This document shows positions 35,823 to 45,284 of a stretch of 64,000 bases of DNA, one piece after another. The notes beneath the pieces were generated by a model. The model was not told where the DNA came from, did no database searches, and saw only the letters and a program-made list of their open reading frames with translations. The stretch covers positions 1-64,000 of the forward strand of contig CAJQON010000017.1 in assembly GCA_905479995.1 (NCBI GenBank). Direction: 5' to 3'. Position numbers and translations under genes: made by a program. The number at the start of each line of letters is the position of its first letter. Position 1 is the first letter of the stretch. The stretch comes from an uncultured Flavobacteriales bacterium. Its GTDB lineage: Bacteria; Bacteroidota; Bacteroidia; Flavobacteriales_E; Vicingaceae.

Positions 35823-37052
35823 GTGAACCTCGAATATTTCATAGCAAAAAACATTATTAAGGGAGATAATCGGTCCAAAAAGTTTACCAAACCTATCATC
35901 AACATCTCTATTATTGCTATTGCGTTAGGTATTGTGGTAATGATTATTGCAATGTCTATAGTTGCAGGGTTTCAGCGTGAAATAAGGAATAAGGTAATCG
36001 GTTTTGGGAGCCATATACAAATAACAAGCTACGATTCACAAAACTCCTATGAAGCTAATCCAATAGATAAAAATCAAGACTTTTACCCAGATATAGATAG
36101 TATAGAAGGGATAAAACACATCCAAGTTTTTGCCAATAAACCAGGTATTATAAAAACCAAAGAAGAAATTTATGGTGTTGTGGTTAAGGGAGTTGGTAGT
36201 GATTTTGATTGGACTTTTTTCAATGAAAACTTGGTTGAGGGTAATGCTTTTATAGTTAGTGATTCGGCTAAACAAAACGATATTTTAATATCTAATGCCA
36301 TTGCTAAAAAACTAAAGTTACAGGTTGACGATAAGGTATTTGTTTATTTTATTCAACAAAATGGGCAGATGCGGCCTAAAAACTTTGTGGTAAAAGGTAT
36401 TTACCAAACCGATATGGAAGGGTTTGACAACCTATATGTAATTGCAGATATTGCTCATATTCAAAAAAGAAACAACTGGACAGCAAGTCAGGTAGGTGGT
36501 TTTGAAGTGCTAATTGATAATTATGATCAAATAGATGAAATGGGAGAGGTGGTTTATGAGAACATTGGATATGAATTACACTCATCTACCATTAAAGAGC
36601 AAAACCCAGATATTTTTAGTTGGTTGAGTTGGCAAGATTACAATGTTAATGTGATTATCATTTTAATGATAATAGTAGCCATAATCAATATCGTGTCGGC
36701 CTTGTTAATTCTTATTTTAGAAAGAACAAATATGATAGGGATTCTTAAAGCTTTAGGAATGCCCAACTGGAATGTGCGTATAATATTTTTGTATAACGCA
36801 GGTTACCTTATTTTAAAAGGGTTGTTTTGGGGTAATTTGTTAGGAATTTTAGCCTGTATTGTTCAGCAGCAATTTGGATTTTTAAAATTACCACAAGAAT
36901 CCTATTACGTTTCTCAAGTTCCAATAGAACTAAATTTTTATCTCATAGGACTTCTTAATTTAGGCACATTATTCATCTGTATGCTTATGCTAATTATACC
37001 ATCTTTGGTAATTACAAAAATTTCTCCTGTAAAAGCCATTCAATTCGATTAA
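35823..37052 (+). CDS. FtsX-like ABC transporter permease (LolC/E type)
   Basis: 409 aa starting at GTG. Four transmembrane helices: one near residue 35 (IISIIAIALGIVVMIIAMSIV), then a MacB-type periplasmic domain of about 230 residues, then three helices in the C-terminal 140 residues (VIIILMIIVAIINIVSALLI and later). The ILERTNMIGILKALGMPNW motif is typical of LolC/LolE and FtsX family permeases. No ATPase gene is next to it, so it must use one encoded elsewhere. Lipoprotein release is the likely role but is not certain. Confidence 0.88.
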   Translation: MNLEYFIAKNIIKGDNRSKKFTKPIINISIIAIALGIVVMIIAMSIVAGFQREIRNKVIGFGSHIQITSYDSQNSYEANPIDKNQDFYPDIDSIEGIKHIQVFANKPGIIKTKEEIYGVVVKGVGSDFDWTFFNENLVEGNAFIVSDSAKQNDILISNAIAKKLKLQVDDKVFVYFIQQNGQMRPKNFVVKGIYQTDMEGFDNLYVIADIAHIQKRNNWTASQVGGFEVLIDNYDQIDEMGEVVYENIGYELHSSTIKEQNPDIFSWLSWQDYNVNVIIILMIIVAIINIVSALLILILERTNMIGILKALGMPNWNVRIIFLYNAGYLILKGLFWGNLLGILACIVQQQFGFLKLPQESYYVSQVPIELNFYLIGLLNLGTLFICMLMLIIPSLVITKISPVKAIQFD

Positions 37053-37076
37053 ACTTAGTCGTAATTGTTACATTTG
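37044..37076 (+). promoter_or_regulatory. Promoter of the cystathionine beta-synthase gene
   Basis: TTCG at 37044-37047 and TACATTTG at 37069-37076 are separated by 21 nt, fitting the Bacteroidota consensus except for one base in the first box. The start would be near 37082, a few bases before the ATG (37089). The first box lies inside the end of the permease gene. Confidence 0.5.
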
Positions 37077-37088
37077 CACAAATAATAT

Positions 37089-38456
37089 ATGCAGATGAAA
37101 TACTACAACAACATACTTGAAACAATTGGTGATACACCTTTAGTGAAACTAAATAGCATTTGTAAAGATGTTAAAGCAACTGTTTTGGCTAAGGTTGAAA
37201 CGACTAATCCAGGAAACTCTGTAAAGGATAGAATGGCGGTTCAAATGATTGAAGACGCTGAGGCTGACGGACGTTTAAAGCCTGGAGGAACCATTATTGA
37301 AGGGACATCTGGAAATACAGGGATGGGATTAGCTTTAGTTGCTATTATTAAAGGATACAAATTAATTTGTGTGTTAAGTGATAAGCAGTCTAAAGAGAAA
37401 ATGGATATTTTAAGAGCTGTTGGTGCTGAGGTTTATGTTTGTCCTACAAATGTTGCTCCAGAAGATCCAAGATCTTACTACTCTGTTTCTAAAAGCTTGG
37501 CGAAAGACACACCAAATTCGTGGTATGTAAACCAATACGATAACCCTTCAAATGCCAAAGCACATTACTTAAGTACTGGGCCAGAAATTTGGGAACAAAC
37601 TCAAGGCAAAATAACGCATTTTGTTGTTGGAGTTGGAACTGGAGGAACGATATCTGGAGTTGGAAAATATTTAAAGGAACAAAATCCAAACATTAAATTG
37701 TGGGGAATAGATACATATGGTTCAGTGTTTAAAAAATACCATGAAACGGGAGTTTTTGATGAAAATGAAATTTATCCCTACATCACTGAAGGAATTGGAG
37801 AAGACATTTTACCAGAGAATGTGAACTTTGATATTATTGATAAGTTTGAAAAAGTAACCGATAAAGATGCAGCTGTTTGGCAAAGAAAAATAGCCAAAGA
37901 AGAAGGTATATTTGTTGGGAACTCAGCAGGGTCTGCAGTTAAAGGATTGTTGCAGTTAAAAGATGAATTGACAGAAGATGATGTGGTTGTAGTTTTGTTT
38001 CACGATCATGGAAGTCGTTACGTTGGTAAAATGTTTAATGATGACTGGATGCGAGACAGAGGTTTTTTAGAGGAAGAGAAAACCAATGCGTTGGATTTAA
38101 TTAAAGACCATGCAGGAAAACATTTGGTTACAGTAACTCAAGATGACCCAGTCTCTCAAGCAATTTTATTGATGAATCAATATGGCATATCGCAAATACC
38201 TGTAGCAGAAGGAAGTGGTTTTATTGGGTCTTTAACAGACAATCATTTGTTTGCTAAGCTTTGTGAAAATCCAGCGTTAAAAGAATTGCCAGTAAAAAAC
38301 ATTATGCAAGATGCGTTTCCAATAGTAGCCGAAGAAACGACAATAGAAAACATTTCTAAGCAATTCCAAAATGGAGCAAAAGCGGTAATGGTTAATTATG
38401 ATGGCGATAAACACCATATTATTACTCAGCAAGACATGATTAAGGCTATTGCCTAA
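37089..38456 (+). CDS. cbs: Cystathionine beta-synthase with C-terminal CBS pair
   Basis: 455 aa. Residues 1-330 are the PLP fold type II catalytic part: K46 in NPGNSVKDRMA, EGTSGNTGMGLAL, the phosphate-binding GVGTGGTISGVGKYL and GNSAGSAVKG. Residues about 335-455 are two CBS domains (HLVTVTQDDPVSQAILLMNQ and later), which in this family sense a ligand. It makes cystathionine from homocysteine and serine. The ATG two codons downstream (37095) is an alternative start. The stop overlaps the next start (TAATG). Confidence 0.95.
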   Translation: MQMKYYNNILETIGDTPLVKLNSICKDVKATVLAKVETTNPGNSVKDRMAVQMIEDAEADGRLKPGGTIIEGTSGNTGMGLALVAIIKGYKLICVLSDKQSKEKMDILRAVGAEVYVCPTNVAPEDPRSYYSVSKSLAKDTPNSWYVNQYDNPSNAKAHYLSTGPEIWEQTQGKITHFVVGVGTGGTISGVGKYLKEQNPNIKLWGIDTYGSVFKKYHETGVFDENEIYPYITEGIGEDILPENVNFDIIDKFEKVTDKDAAVWQRKIAKEEGIFVGNSAGSAVKGLLQLKDELTEDDVVVVLFHDHGSRYVGKMFNDDWMRDRGFLEEEKTNALDLIKDHAGKHLVTVTQDDPVSQAILLMNQYGISQIPVAEGSGFIGSLTDNHLFAKLCENPALKELPVKNIMQDAFPIVAEETTIENISKQFQNGAKAVMVNYDGDKHHIITQQDMIKAIA

Positions 38457-38767
38457 TGAACTCAGATTTTTTACCATATTACGCTGTAATATTTACGTCA
38501 ACCATAAAAAGTGATGATCCAGCATATGCGATAATGGCAAATAAAATGGAAGAACTAGCTAGGGTGCAGCCAGGCTTTATTGGCGTAGAAAGTGCTAGAG
38601 AAACCATAGGAATTACAATTTCTTATTGGAAAAATTTAGATGCAATACAGACGTGGAAAGAAAATTTGGATCACATTGAAGCTCAGCGATTAGGCATAGA
38701 AAAATGGTATAAAAGTTATACCATTAGAATTGCAAAAGTGGAACGAGAATATAGTCTGAACGACTAA
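38456..38767 (+). CDS. Small ABM-domain protein
   Basis: 103 aa, antibiotic-biosynthesis-monooxygenase (ABM) fold: YYAVIFTSTIK strand, then EELARVQPGFIGVESARE and ITISYWKNLDAIQTWKENLDHIEAQRLG. Many small proteins of this type are heme-degrading or quinol oxygenases, or have no known function. It overlaps the cystathionine beta-synthase stop (TAATG), so the two are coupled. No catalytic residues can be assigned. Confidence 0.85.
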   Translation: MNSDFLPYYAVIFTSTIKSDDPAYAIMANKMEELARVQPGFIGVESARETIGITISYWKNLDAIQTWKENLDHIEAQRLGIEKWYKSYTIRIAKVEREYSLND

Positions 38768-38831
38768 ATTTTGTAACCCAAATCCACTCATCTCCGTAAA
38801 ACTAGTCCGTCACCATTAAAACTTATATATT

Positions 38832-39131
38832 ATGAACGCATTAGCAACATCGACAACAAACCTAGTTGAAAAAGAAAATATTTCTGAATTAACATTTCCT
38901 AAAAACGATGTATTAACTGATGCAACAGAAATCCTTAATCGTGAAAAGAGAATTAAGAGGGCCATGACATTGGGGAACACAAGAAAATCGAAGGTAAGAA
39001 TTGTTTTTGAAGACAGTGAAGGGATGAAAACCGTTGAAACAACAGTTTGGGGGGTTACAGAAAAAAACATAATTCTTAAAAAAACAACAATAATTCCGAT
39101 TCGCAGAATCCATGAGATAAAATTCTACTAG
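38832..39131 (+). CDS. Small conserved-type protein of unknown function
   Basis: 99 aa, no signal peptide and no membrane segment. It has a disordered N-terminus, a helix-rich middle with ILNREKRIKRAMTLGN, and a beta-rich C-terminus (SKVRIVFEDSEGMKTVETTVWGVTEKNIIL) ending in IPIRRIHEIKFY. The Lys/Arg clusters suggest nucleic-acid or ribosome contact, which is inference. It has its own terminator at 39148 and no close neighbour on the strand. Confidence 0.75.
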   Translation: MNALATSTTNLVEKENISELTFPKNDVLTDATEILNREKRIKRAMTLGNTRKSKVRIVFEDSEGMKTVETTVWGVTEKNIILKKTTIIPIRRIHEIKFY

Positions 39132-39147
39132 TCAACAAAGTAGGGGG

Positions 39148-39179
39148 AAAGCCGAGGCAAAATTGCTTCGGCTTTTTTT
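39148..39179 (+). terminator. Rho-independent terminator
   Basis: Stem AGCCGAGGC / GCTTCGGCT (39150-39158, 39165-39173) with one G:T pair, followed by seven T. It ends the short gene 38832-39131. Confidence 0.9.
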
Positions 39180-39282
39180 ATGATGAAAAAGTTTAAGAAT
39201 ACAATTATGTCTTGAAGATTGCAAAAAATCTCAGTTTAAAATAACTACTTTTGGAATCCTATTAACAAATTACTACAGCTAA

Positions 39283-41385
39283 ATGAAATTGTTTAAAAAA
39301 TACATTCTACTGCCATTGTTATTAATAATGGCTTTTGTTTCTAGTGCAAATGCACAAATAGAATTTCCTGAAGATAAAGTAAGTTGGAAGTTTACAATAG
39401 AGCAAAATGGTTGTGAAGCTACCATAGTTGGTAAAATAACTATTGTAGATCATTGGCACATTTATGCGGGAAACCTTCCAGAAGGGTCATTTCTATTGGC
39501 AACTGAGATAGAACCAGATAAGTCTGACAACTATAAAGTAATCGGAAAAGTAACGGAGCCTAAACCAGAGTTTTTCCACGATGAAGCAGCTGACGAAGAC
39601 ATCTATCAGCATTCAGGTACAATTACCATGAAACGAAAAATTAAGATTACAAGTAAAGAAGACTTTACCTTAAAAGGACTTTTCGCTTTTCAAACGTGTG
39701 ATGAAACACATTGTTTGCAGCCGTTTGACACGAATTTTGAATTGAAAGTTAAAGGTTGTGGTAACGAAAAAGTAGAAGAGATTGAAGATAAAGTAGAAGA
39801 GATTGTTGTTGAAGATACAGCTGTTACTATAACAGATTCTAATGACGTAGTTGTTGCAGATGATATGACTAACGCTCCTGATGCTACTACTGAGACTGAA
39901 ACGGTAGTTAAATCAACTGACGAGTCTTCAAAAAAGCTTTCAGACATGTCTATTTGGACCATTTTCTTTCTGTCTTTTGGTGCAGGATTCATGGCGTTGT
40001 TAACGCCTTGTGTGTTTCCTATGATACCAATGACGGTAAGTTTCTTTACTAAGCAAAGTAAAACAAAAGCGGCAGGAATTAGAAATGCCACTTTATATGG
40101 AATTTGTATTATAGGAATATATGTAATCCTCGGAACATTGGTAACATGGATATTTGGAGCTTCAATATTAAACTGGTTGTCCACACAATGGTGGTTTAAC
40201 ATGGCTTTCTTTATCTTATTGGTAGTATTTGCAGTTTCTTTTATGGGAGCATTTGAAATAACATTGCCAAGCTCATGGGTAAACAAAGCAGACAAAGCCT
40301 CAGATAAAGGTGGTTTAATTGGTATCTTCTTTATGGCCTTAGTGTTAGCTTTAGTATCTTTTTCTTGTACAGGACCAATTGTAGGTACATTGCTAGTAGA
40401 AGCAGCTGATATTGGTGGTATTGCCCCAATTGTAGGTATGTTAGGCTTTTCATTGGCCTTAGCGTTACCGTTTGCATTGTTTGCAGCCTTCCCAGGATGG
40501 TTAAATACAATGCCTAAATCTGGTGGTTGGTTAACAAGTGTAAAAGTATTTTTAGGATTTTTAGAGTTAGCTCTTGCATTTAAATTTTTATCGAATGCCG
40601 ATTTGGCTGTACAAGCTCATTTATTGGAAAGAGAAATGTTCTTGGCCATCTGGATAGGAGTGTTTAGTGTGTTGGCCTTGTACTTGTTTGGTTTTATCAA
40701 ACTTCCTCATGATGGTCCGGTAGGGAACTTAACTGTTGGAAGAACTCTGTTGGGAACTACAACCGTTGTGTTTGTTATTTATATGATTCCTGGCTTGTGG
40801 GGAGCACCACTAAAATTAATTAGCGCATTTCCACCACCAATGCATTATAGTGAATCTCCAATGGGTGTAGGGAAGTCTGGTGGCGGTGGAGCTGCAGCAC
40901 ATGGTCCAGAAGGAACACATTTAGGACCACAAAACATTTGGGTTTTCCATGACATGGAAAAAGCTCAAGCTTATGCAAATAAGGTAGGTAAACCATTGTT
41001 TGTCGACTTTACAGGTCACAACTGTGTAAACTGTCGTGCTATGGAGCAAAGTGTTTGGGGCGAATCTGGAATTATTGATAAATTAAAGAATGATGTGGTC
41101 ATTACTTCGTTGTATGTTGATGAAGATGTAGATTTACCATTGGATGAACAAATTGAAGTAGAGTTGGTTCCCGGTAAAATGAAAACATTAAAAACGGTAG
41201 GAGATAAATGGGCATATACTCAAATTAAAAAGTATAAAATTACAGCTCAACCTTATTATAGAATGCTAGGACCTAGTGGTGAAGATTTAGATAATGGTTC
41301 TGCTGATTACAACAATCATAGCGATCCAAAAGTTTTCCAAAAATGGTTAGATGAAGGTTTGCAGTTATATAAAAAGGCGAAGTAA
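39283..41385 (+). CDS. DsbD-like thiol:disulfide interchange protein
   Basis: 700 aa, three-part DsbD architecture. Residues 1-25 are a signal peptide. About 30-175 is the DsbD N-domain with Cys pair C139 and C144. Residues about 180-225 are a Val/Asp/Thr-rich linker. About 235-510 is the eight-helix membrane core with LTPCVFPMIPM and SFSCTGPIVGTLL, each bearing one reactive Cys. The C-terminal thioredoxin domain has C581-V-N-C584 (HNCVNC). It carries electrons from the cytoplasm to the periplasm. It is monocistronic with a TACTTTTG element upstream at 39246-39253. Confidence 0.94.
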   Translation: MKLFKKYILLPLLLIMAFVSSANAQIEFPEDKVSWKFTIEQNGCEATIVGKITIVDHWHIYAGNLPEGSFLLATEIEPDKSDNYKVIGKVTEPKPEFFHDEAADEDIYQHSGTITMKRKIKITSKEDFTLKGLFAFQTCDETHCLQPFDTNFELKVKGCGNEKVEEIEDKVEEIVVEDTAVTITDSNDVVVADDMTNAPDATTETETVVKSTDESSKKLSDMSIWTIFFLSFGAGFMALLTPCVFPMIPMTVSFFTKQSKTKAAGIRNATLYGICIIGIYVILGTLVTWIFGASILNWLSTQWWFNMAFFILLVVFAVSFMGAFEITLPSSWVNKADKASDKGGLIGIFFMALVLALVSFSCTGPIVGTLLVEAADIGGIAPIVGMLGFSLALALPFALFAAFPGWLNTMPKSGGWLTSVKVFLGFLELALAFKFLSNADLAVQAHLLEREMFLAIWIGVFSVLALYLFGFIKLPHDGPVGNLTVGRTLLGTTTVVFVIYMIPGLWGAPLKLISAFPPPMHYSESPMGVGKSGGGGAAAHGPEGTHLGPQNIWVFHDMEKAQAYANKVGKPLFVDFTGHNCVNCRAMEQSVWGESGIIDKLKNDVVITSLYVDEDVDLPLDEQIEVELVPGKMKTLKTVGDKWAYTQIKKYKITAQPYYRMLGPSGEDLDNGSADYNNHSDPKVFQKWLDEGLQLYKKAK

Positions 41386-41387
41386 GC

Positions 41388-41573
41388 TTAGTTAATAAAC
41401 TTATTAAGTAGAACAAAACCAACCATTAGAGCAATTACGGCTATTAAAATCCAGTAAGTGCCTTTAAAAAAGGTTTTATTCTTCTTTCTGTCTTTGTAAA
41501 ATTGATAGCCTATAAGCGCTATAAAGCCAATAATAAAAACTAGTGCAAATATCTTTTGTCCTTCGCTAAACAT
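41388..41573 (-). CDS. Small two-helix membrane protein
   Basis: 61 aa with two hydrophobic segments (residues 7-24 and 38-58) separated by a basic loop (YKDRKKNKTFFKG). No family recognised. It ends 2 nt from the stop of the convergent DsbD gene and begins 2 nt after the Smr gene, with which it is cotranscribed. Confidence 0.65.
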   Translation of the reverse strand: MFSEGQKIFALVFIIGFIALIGYQFYKDRKKNKTFFKGTYWILIAVIALMVGFVLLNKFIN

Positions 41574-41575
41574 GG

Positions 41576-41830
41576 TTAAAACTTAAAGTGGACAAAAATA
41601 CGCCCAAAATTTTTACTGTCTTTATCTATTCTGTGGTATTTATTTTTTATGTGTGACTGTTGTAGAAAGCGAATAACCTTCTTTTTTAATTGTCCAGAAC
41701 CTTTGCCAGGAATAATTTCTACTAACTTTATTCTTTTATCCAAAGCTTCTTCAATAATGTCATTTAGGGCATCATCAATTTGTTTGGTTTTGTTGTAAAT
41801 GTCGTGAAGGTCGAGTTTTAATTTACTCAT
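41576..41830 (-). CDS. Short Smr-domain protein
   Basis: 84 aa, close to a minimal Smr domain. The start SKLKLDLHDIYNK has the DLH motif; ALDKRIKLVEIIPGKGSGQLKKKVIRFL has the GKGSG motif that marks Smr. Smr domains act as nucleases on branched DNA or on mRNA at stalled ribosomes. There is no MutS part, so it is a stand-alone protein. It is in a three-gene cluster on this strand with 41388 and 41842. Confidence 0.88.
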   Translation of the reverse strand: MSKLKLDLHDIYNKTKQIDDALNDIIEEALDKRIKLVEIIPGKGSGQLKKKVIRFLQQSHIKNKYHRIDKDSKNFGRIFVHFKF

Positions 41831-41841
41831 ACAAAAAAGTG

Positions 41842-42267
41842 TTATCCTGCCGAAGATTCAGTTATCGACCAGTTAGTTGCATCCTTTTTTAAGCTTAAAC
41901 TAATGGCAATAGGATCCATTTTTCTAAAACTAGCTTTAATGATTGCTTTATTGTCTTCAAATTTCATCAATTCAAAAACAAAATAACTGTCTAAGTTTCC
42001 GGTGTAAACCTGTTTAAATTTTGCAAGTTCCTCAGACGTTAAAATTTTTACGCGTTTATTAAATTTAAATATAATTAAATTGTTAGGGATGTTGTTGTTA
42101 TTGATAATGATAATAGGTGTTTCTCCAGATTTTTCAGCTTCACTAAAGTGCTCATCTAAAACATTTAAATCTAAAGTTTGTTGAATAATAGTGTTAATGT
42201 CTCTTGCGGTTTGTGCTCCAACAAGTATTGGGAAAATGATTGCAAGTAGCAATAGTGTTTTTTTCAT
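41842..42267 (-). CDS. Exported protein of unknown function
   Basis: 141 aa. A signal peptide is at residues 1-18 (LLLLAIIFPILVGAQ). The mature protein is a mixed alpha/beta fold with NNNIPNNLIIFKF and SLSLKKDATNWSITESSAG. No family recognised. It starts the minus-strand cluster with the Smr gene 11 nt downstream. Confidence 0.7.
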   Translation of the reverse strand: MKKTLLLLAIIFPILVGAQTARDINTIIQQTLDLNVLDEHFSEAEKSGETPIIIINNNNIPNNLIIFKFNKRVKILTSEELAKFKQVYTGNLDSYFVFELMKFEDNKAIIKASFRKMDPIAISLSLKKDATNWSITESSAG

Positions 42268-42420
42268 GGTGATAGGATTTGAAAACTATTTAGCGTTTAC
42301 GTAAAAATACAGTTTTTGTTGCTTAACACTGCACTGTCAATAATTTTTTAGACAAATACATCTAAAATAGGGCTGTGTTGTTTAGTTTTATAGGATAGAA
42401 ACAATTTTAATAACTATCAA

Positions 42421-43272
42421 ATGAAGAAATTTAGATTACTAACTATAGGAGCAATATTGGCTATTATTGTAGTTGTTGGATGTAGTAAAGAAACCATTAT
42501 TCTTAATGACAATTCTACAACGGCCTCTAGAGATAATAGTACAGGAGAAAACTTGTTTGGAGACATTCAGCGAGTAACAGAAGAGGCTGCTGAAGATGAA
42601 GGGCAAACTAGCAGAGCAGGCTATTCTTTTGGTACTTGTGCTTCTGTTAGCATTTCTCCAGCTTGGAGTAGTCCTACTTGGCCTAAAATAATGGAAATAG
42701 ATTTTGGGACAACAAACTGTACTGGTGTTTATGGGGTAAATAGAAGAGGTAAATTAATTGTTACTTTAACCGATCGCTACAAAAATGCAGGTAGTGTTTT
42801 AACCATTCAGCCTCAAGGGTATTATGTGAATGACATAAAAATAGAAGGAACCAAAACTATTACCAACAATGGCTTAAATGTTAATAATAACATGACCTTT
42901 TCTGTTGATGTTGTAAATGGAAAAATTACACATGTTGACAATACCATTGTTACATGGGCTTCTAATAGAACTAATGAGTGGATAGAAGGTGATACTTCAA
43001 GTCTTTTTACCCATGGATTTCCTGGTGTTTGTGATGATGTTTATTCTATAACAGGTTCGTCTAGCGGAGTAGATAGACAAGGAATAGCCTTTACCGTAGT
43101 AATAACAAATGCTTTAAGAAAAGAAGTGTGTTGTAGATGGTTAGTAAGTGGAGTTGTTGAGATTACACCTTTAAACTTAACTCCTCGAATATTAGATTTT
43201 GGTACAGGAACTTGCGACAATAAAGCAACAGTTACTTTAAATAACAATAGCTATGTTATCCCTATGATTTAA
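42421..43272 (+). CDS. Lipoprotein of unknown function
   Basis: 283 aa. The lipobox Cys is C21 (AIIVVVGCSKE). After an Asn/Thr/Ser-rich linker the mature part has four or more Cys and beta-rich sequence with VDRQGIAFTVVITNALRKEVCC, resembling the calycin- or lipid-binding folds of Bacteroidota lipoproteins. The fold is not certain. It is monocistronic and ends at the terminator 43296-43326. Confidence 0.75.
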   Translation: MKKFRLLTIGAILAIIVVVGCSKETIILNDNSTTASRDNSTGENLFGDIQRVTEEAAEDEGQTSRAGYSFGTCASVSISPAWSSPTWPKIMEIDFGTTNCTGVYGVNRRGKLIVTLTDRYKNAGSVLTIQPQGYYVNDIKIEGTKTITNNGLNVNNNMTFSVDVVNGKITHVDNTIVTWASNRTNEWIEGDTSSLFTHGFPGVCDDVYSITGSSSGVDRQGIAFTVVITNALRKEVCCRWLVSGVVEITPLNLTPRILDFGTGTCDNKATVTLNNNSYVIPMI

Positions 43273-43295
43273 AAGGGTATCTTAAATTGACATTG

Positions 43296-43326
43296 AAAAG
43301 CGTTGTTATTACAGCGCTTTTTTTTT
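43296..43326 (+). terminator. Rho-independent terminator
   Basis: Stem AAAAGCG / CGCTTTT (43296-43302, 43315-43321) with a 12-base loop, followed by a run of T through 43326. It ends the lipoprotein gene 42421-43272. Confidence 0.75.
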
Positions 43327-43439
43327 GATTCATCCGCAAATAAAAACCTTTGGTGTATTAAATTTGCCACTGATGTAATAAAACATTGAAAAAGCTTTAA
43401 ATATCACGAAGTTTGTTAATCAACATAAGAAATCCATTC

Positions 43440-45272
43440 ATGAAAAAAGTACTTCCAATTGTAATGTTAATCTTAGGATTAAATTTAACAGCACAAAACA
43501 CCAAATATCAATTTAGCTTAGATTTAAATCAAATTAATAGCGATTTAATTCAAATTGAATTAAAAACTCCATTGGTTTCGGCAGAAAAGATTGTATACAA
43601 TATGCCTAAAATTGTTCCAGGCACATATCATATTTATGATTTTGGACAATATGTTATGGATTTTGAAGCATTAGATAGTAATGATAGGCCATTAAGCGTT
43701 AGTCGTTTAGATAATAATAGGTGGGAAATAGATGGTGCAAATACTATGGCAAAAATTAGTTATTGGGTAGAAGATACTTGGGATGCTAAAGTTGAGGACT
43801 TGGTGTTTGAACCTGGAGGAACTAATCTTGAAAAAGACGAAAATGTAGTATTAAACAATCATGGTTTTTTTGGATATTTTGACGGGATGAAAAACCTCAG
43901 TTATGAGGTGTCGGTTACTCGACCAGCTGATTTTTACGGATCTACAGGATTAAGTGATATTAAAACAGAGGGGAATACTGATATGTTTACCACTAAAAAT
44001 TATATGGATTTAGTAGATGCACCAATAATGTATAATGTGCCAGATACTGTGGTAATTAAAGTTGGTGATGCTGATGTATTGATATCTGTTTATTCTAAAA
44101 ATAAGTCAACTTCGGCAAAAGAACTATCTAAAGACATTCAAGAAATTTTAGAATTGCAAAGACTATACTTAGGAGGCACTTTACCTGTAGATAAATATGC
44201 ATTTATTATTTACCTATATGCTGGAGCAAGTGGTTCGGGAGGAAGTGGTGCTTTAGAGCATTCTTACTCTTCATTTTATTACTTACCAGAAATGGAAGCA
44301 GATCAATTGTCTGAAATATTAGTAAGTGTTGCTGCACACGAGTTTTTTCATATCGTAACACCATTAAACATTCATGCACAAGAAATTGGTGATTTTGATT
44401 TTATCAATCCAAAAATGTCTAAGCATTTATGGATGTACGAAGGAGTTACTGAATATTTTGCTGGACACGTTCAGGTTTATGGTAAAATGCAAACGCCCGA
44501 AGAGTATTTAAAAGTTTTAACCGATAAAATGTCGGGAGCTAGTTCATATAAAGATGATTTACCTTTTACAGAGATGAGTTTAGGGTGTTTACATGAGCAC
44601 GAAAACCAATATGGGAATGTATATCAAAAAGGAGCATTAATAGGAATGTGTTTAGATATACTGCTACGCGATAGAACCAATGGAGAAATTGGAGTTAAAG
44701 ATATGATGGCAAAACTATCTGCTGCATACGGTAAAAACACATCGTTTGAAGATAGGAAGTTGTTTGATAAAATAGCAGAATTAACCGTTCCAGAAACAAG
44801 AACGTTTTTTACAAAATATGTTGAAGGTCCAAATGAATTACCATTTGAAGAGTTGTTTAGAAAAGTAGGTGTAATATATCAAAAAGATGTTGTTATTAAG
44901 GAAATAGGCCTTGGAGGAATTATGTTGGGTTATAATCCCGAAACACAACGTTTGATGGTGGCTGATGCTGGCAGTATGAATGCTTTTGGAGAAGCGCTTG
45001 GATATAAAAACAATGATGAGCTGGTTTCTATAAATGGGATAGTAATAGATCCAGAAAACGCACAAAAACAATTCGCTCAGTTTAAAGAAAAAACCAAGGA
45101 AGGAGATAAAGTTGAAGTGGAAGTTGCTAGAAATATGGGAGGAACATTTAAAACAAAAAAGTTAAAGGCAAAAGCAATACTGGTAGATAAGAAAATGAAA
45201 TATATGCTTAAACTTGATCCTAAAGCTACCGAAAAGGAATTGCACACAAGAAAATCATGGTTGGGTCAATAA
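43440..45272 (+). CDS. Exported M61-family metallopeptidase with PDZ domain
   Basis: 610 aa. The ATG at 43440 gives a signal peptide (VLPIVMLILGLNLTAQ); the upstream in-frame TTG at 43413 adds nine residues and is unlikely. The zinc motif HEFFH is at residues 300-304 (AAHEFFHIVTPLNIH), and the third ligand Glu lies in MYEGVTEYFAGH. A PDZ domain is at about 480-570 (GLGGIMLGYNPETQRLMVADAG). M61 aminopeptidases remove Gly/Ala-like N-terminal residues from peptides. It lies 12 nt before a sensor kinase gene and probably forms one unit with it. Confidence 0.93.
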   Translation: MKKVLPIVMLILGLNLTAQNTKYQFSLDLNQINSDLIQIELKTPLVSAEKIVYNMPKIVPGTYHIYDFGQYVMDFEALDSNDRPLSVSRLDNNRWEIDGANTMAKISYWVEDTWDAKVEDLVFEPGGTNLEKDENVVLNNHGFFGYFDGMKNLSYEVSVTRPADFYGSTGLSDIKTEGNTDMFTTKNYMDLVDAPIMYNVPDTVVIKVGDADVLISVYSKNKSTSAKELSKDIQEILELQRLYLGGTLPVDKYAFIIYLYAGASGSGGSGALEHSYSSFYYLPEMEADQLSEILVSVAAHEFFHIVTPLNIHAQEIGDFDFINPKMSKHLWMYEGVTEYFAGHVQVYGKMQTPEEYLKVLTDKMSGASSYKDDLPFTEMSLGCLHEHENQYGNVYQKGALIGMCLDILLRDRTNGEIGVKDMMAKLSAAYGKNTSFEDRKLFDKIAELTVPETRTFFTKYVEGPNELPFEELFRKVGVIYQKDVVIKEIGLGGIMLGYNPETQRLMVADAGSMNAFGEALGYKNNDELVSINGIVIDPENAQKQFAQFKEKTKEGDKVEVEVARNMGGTFKTKKLKAKAILVDKKMKYMLKLDPKATEKELHTRKSWLGQ

Positions 45273-45284
45273 ATAATTTGCTTA

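Noticed and set aside
43325-43366. TAAATTTG at 43359-43366 as the promoter of the M61 gene
   Set aside because: The second box is perfect, but the nearest upstream TTG (43325-43327) is about 31 nt away, too far. It may still function alone but is not listed.
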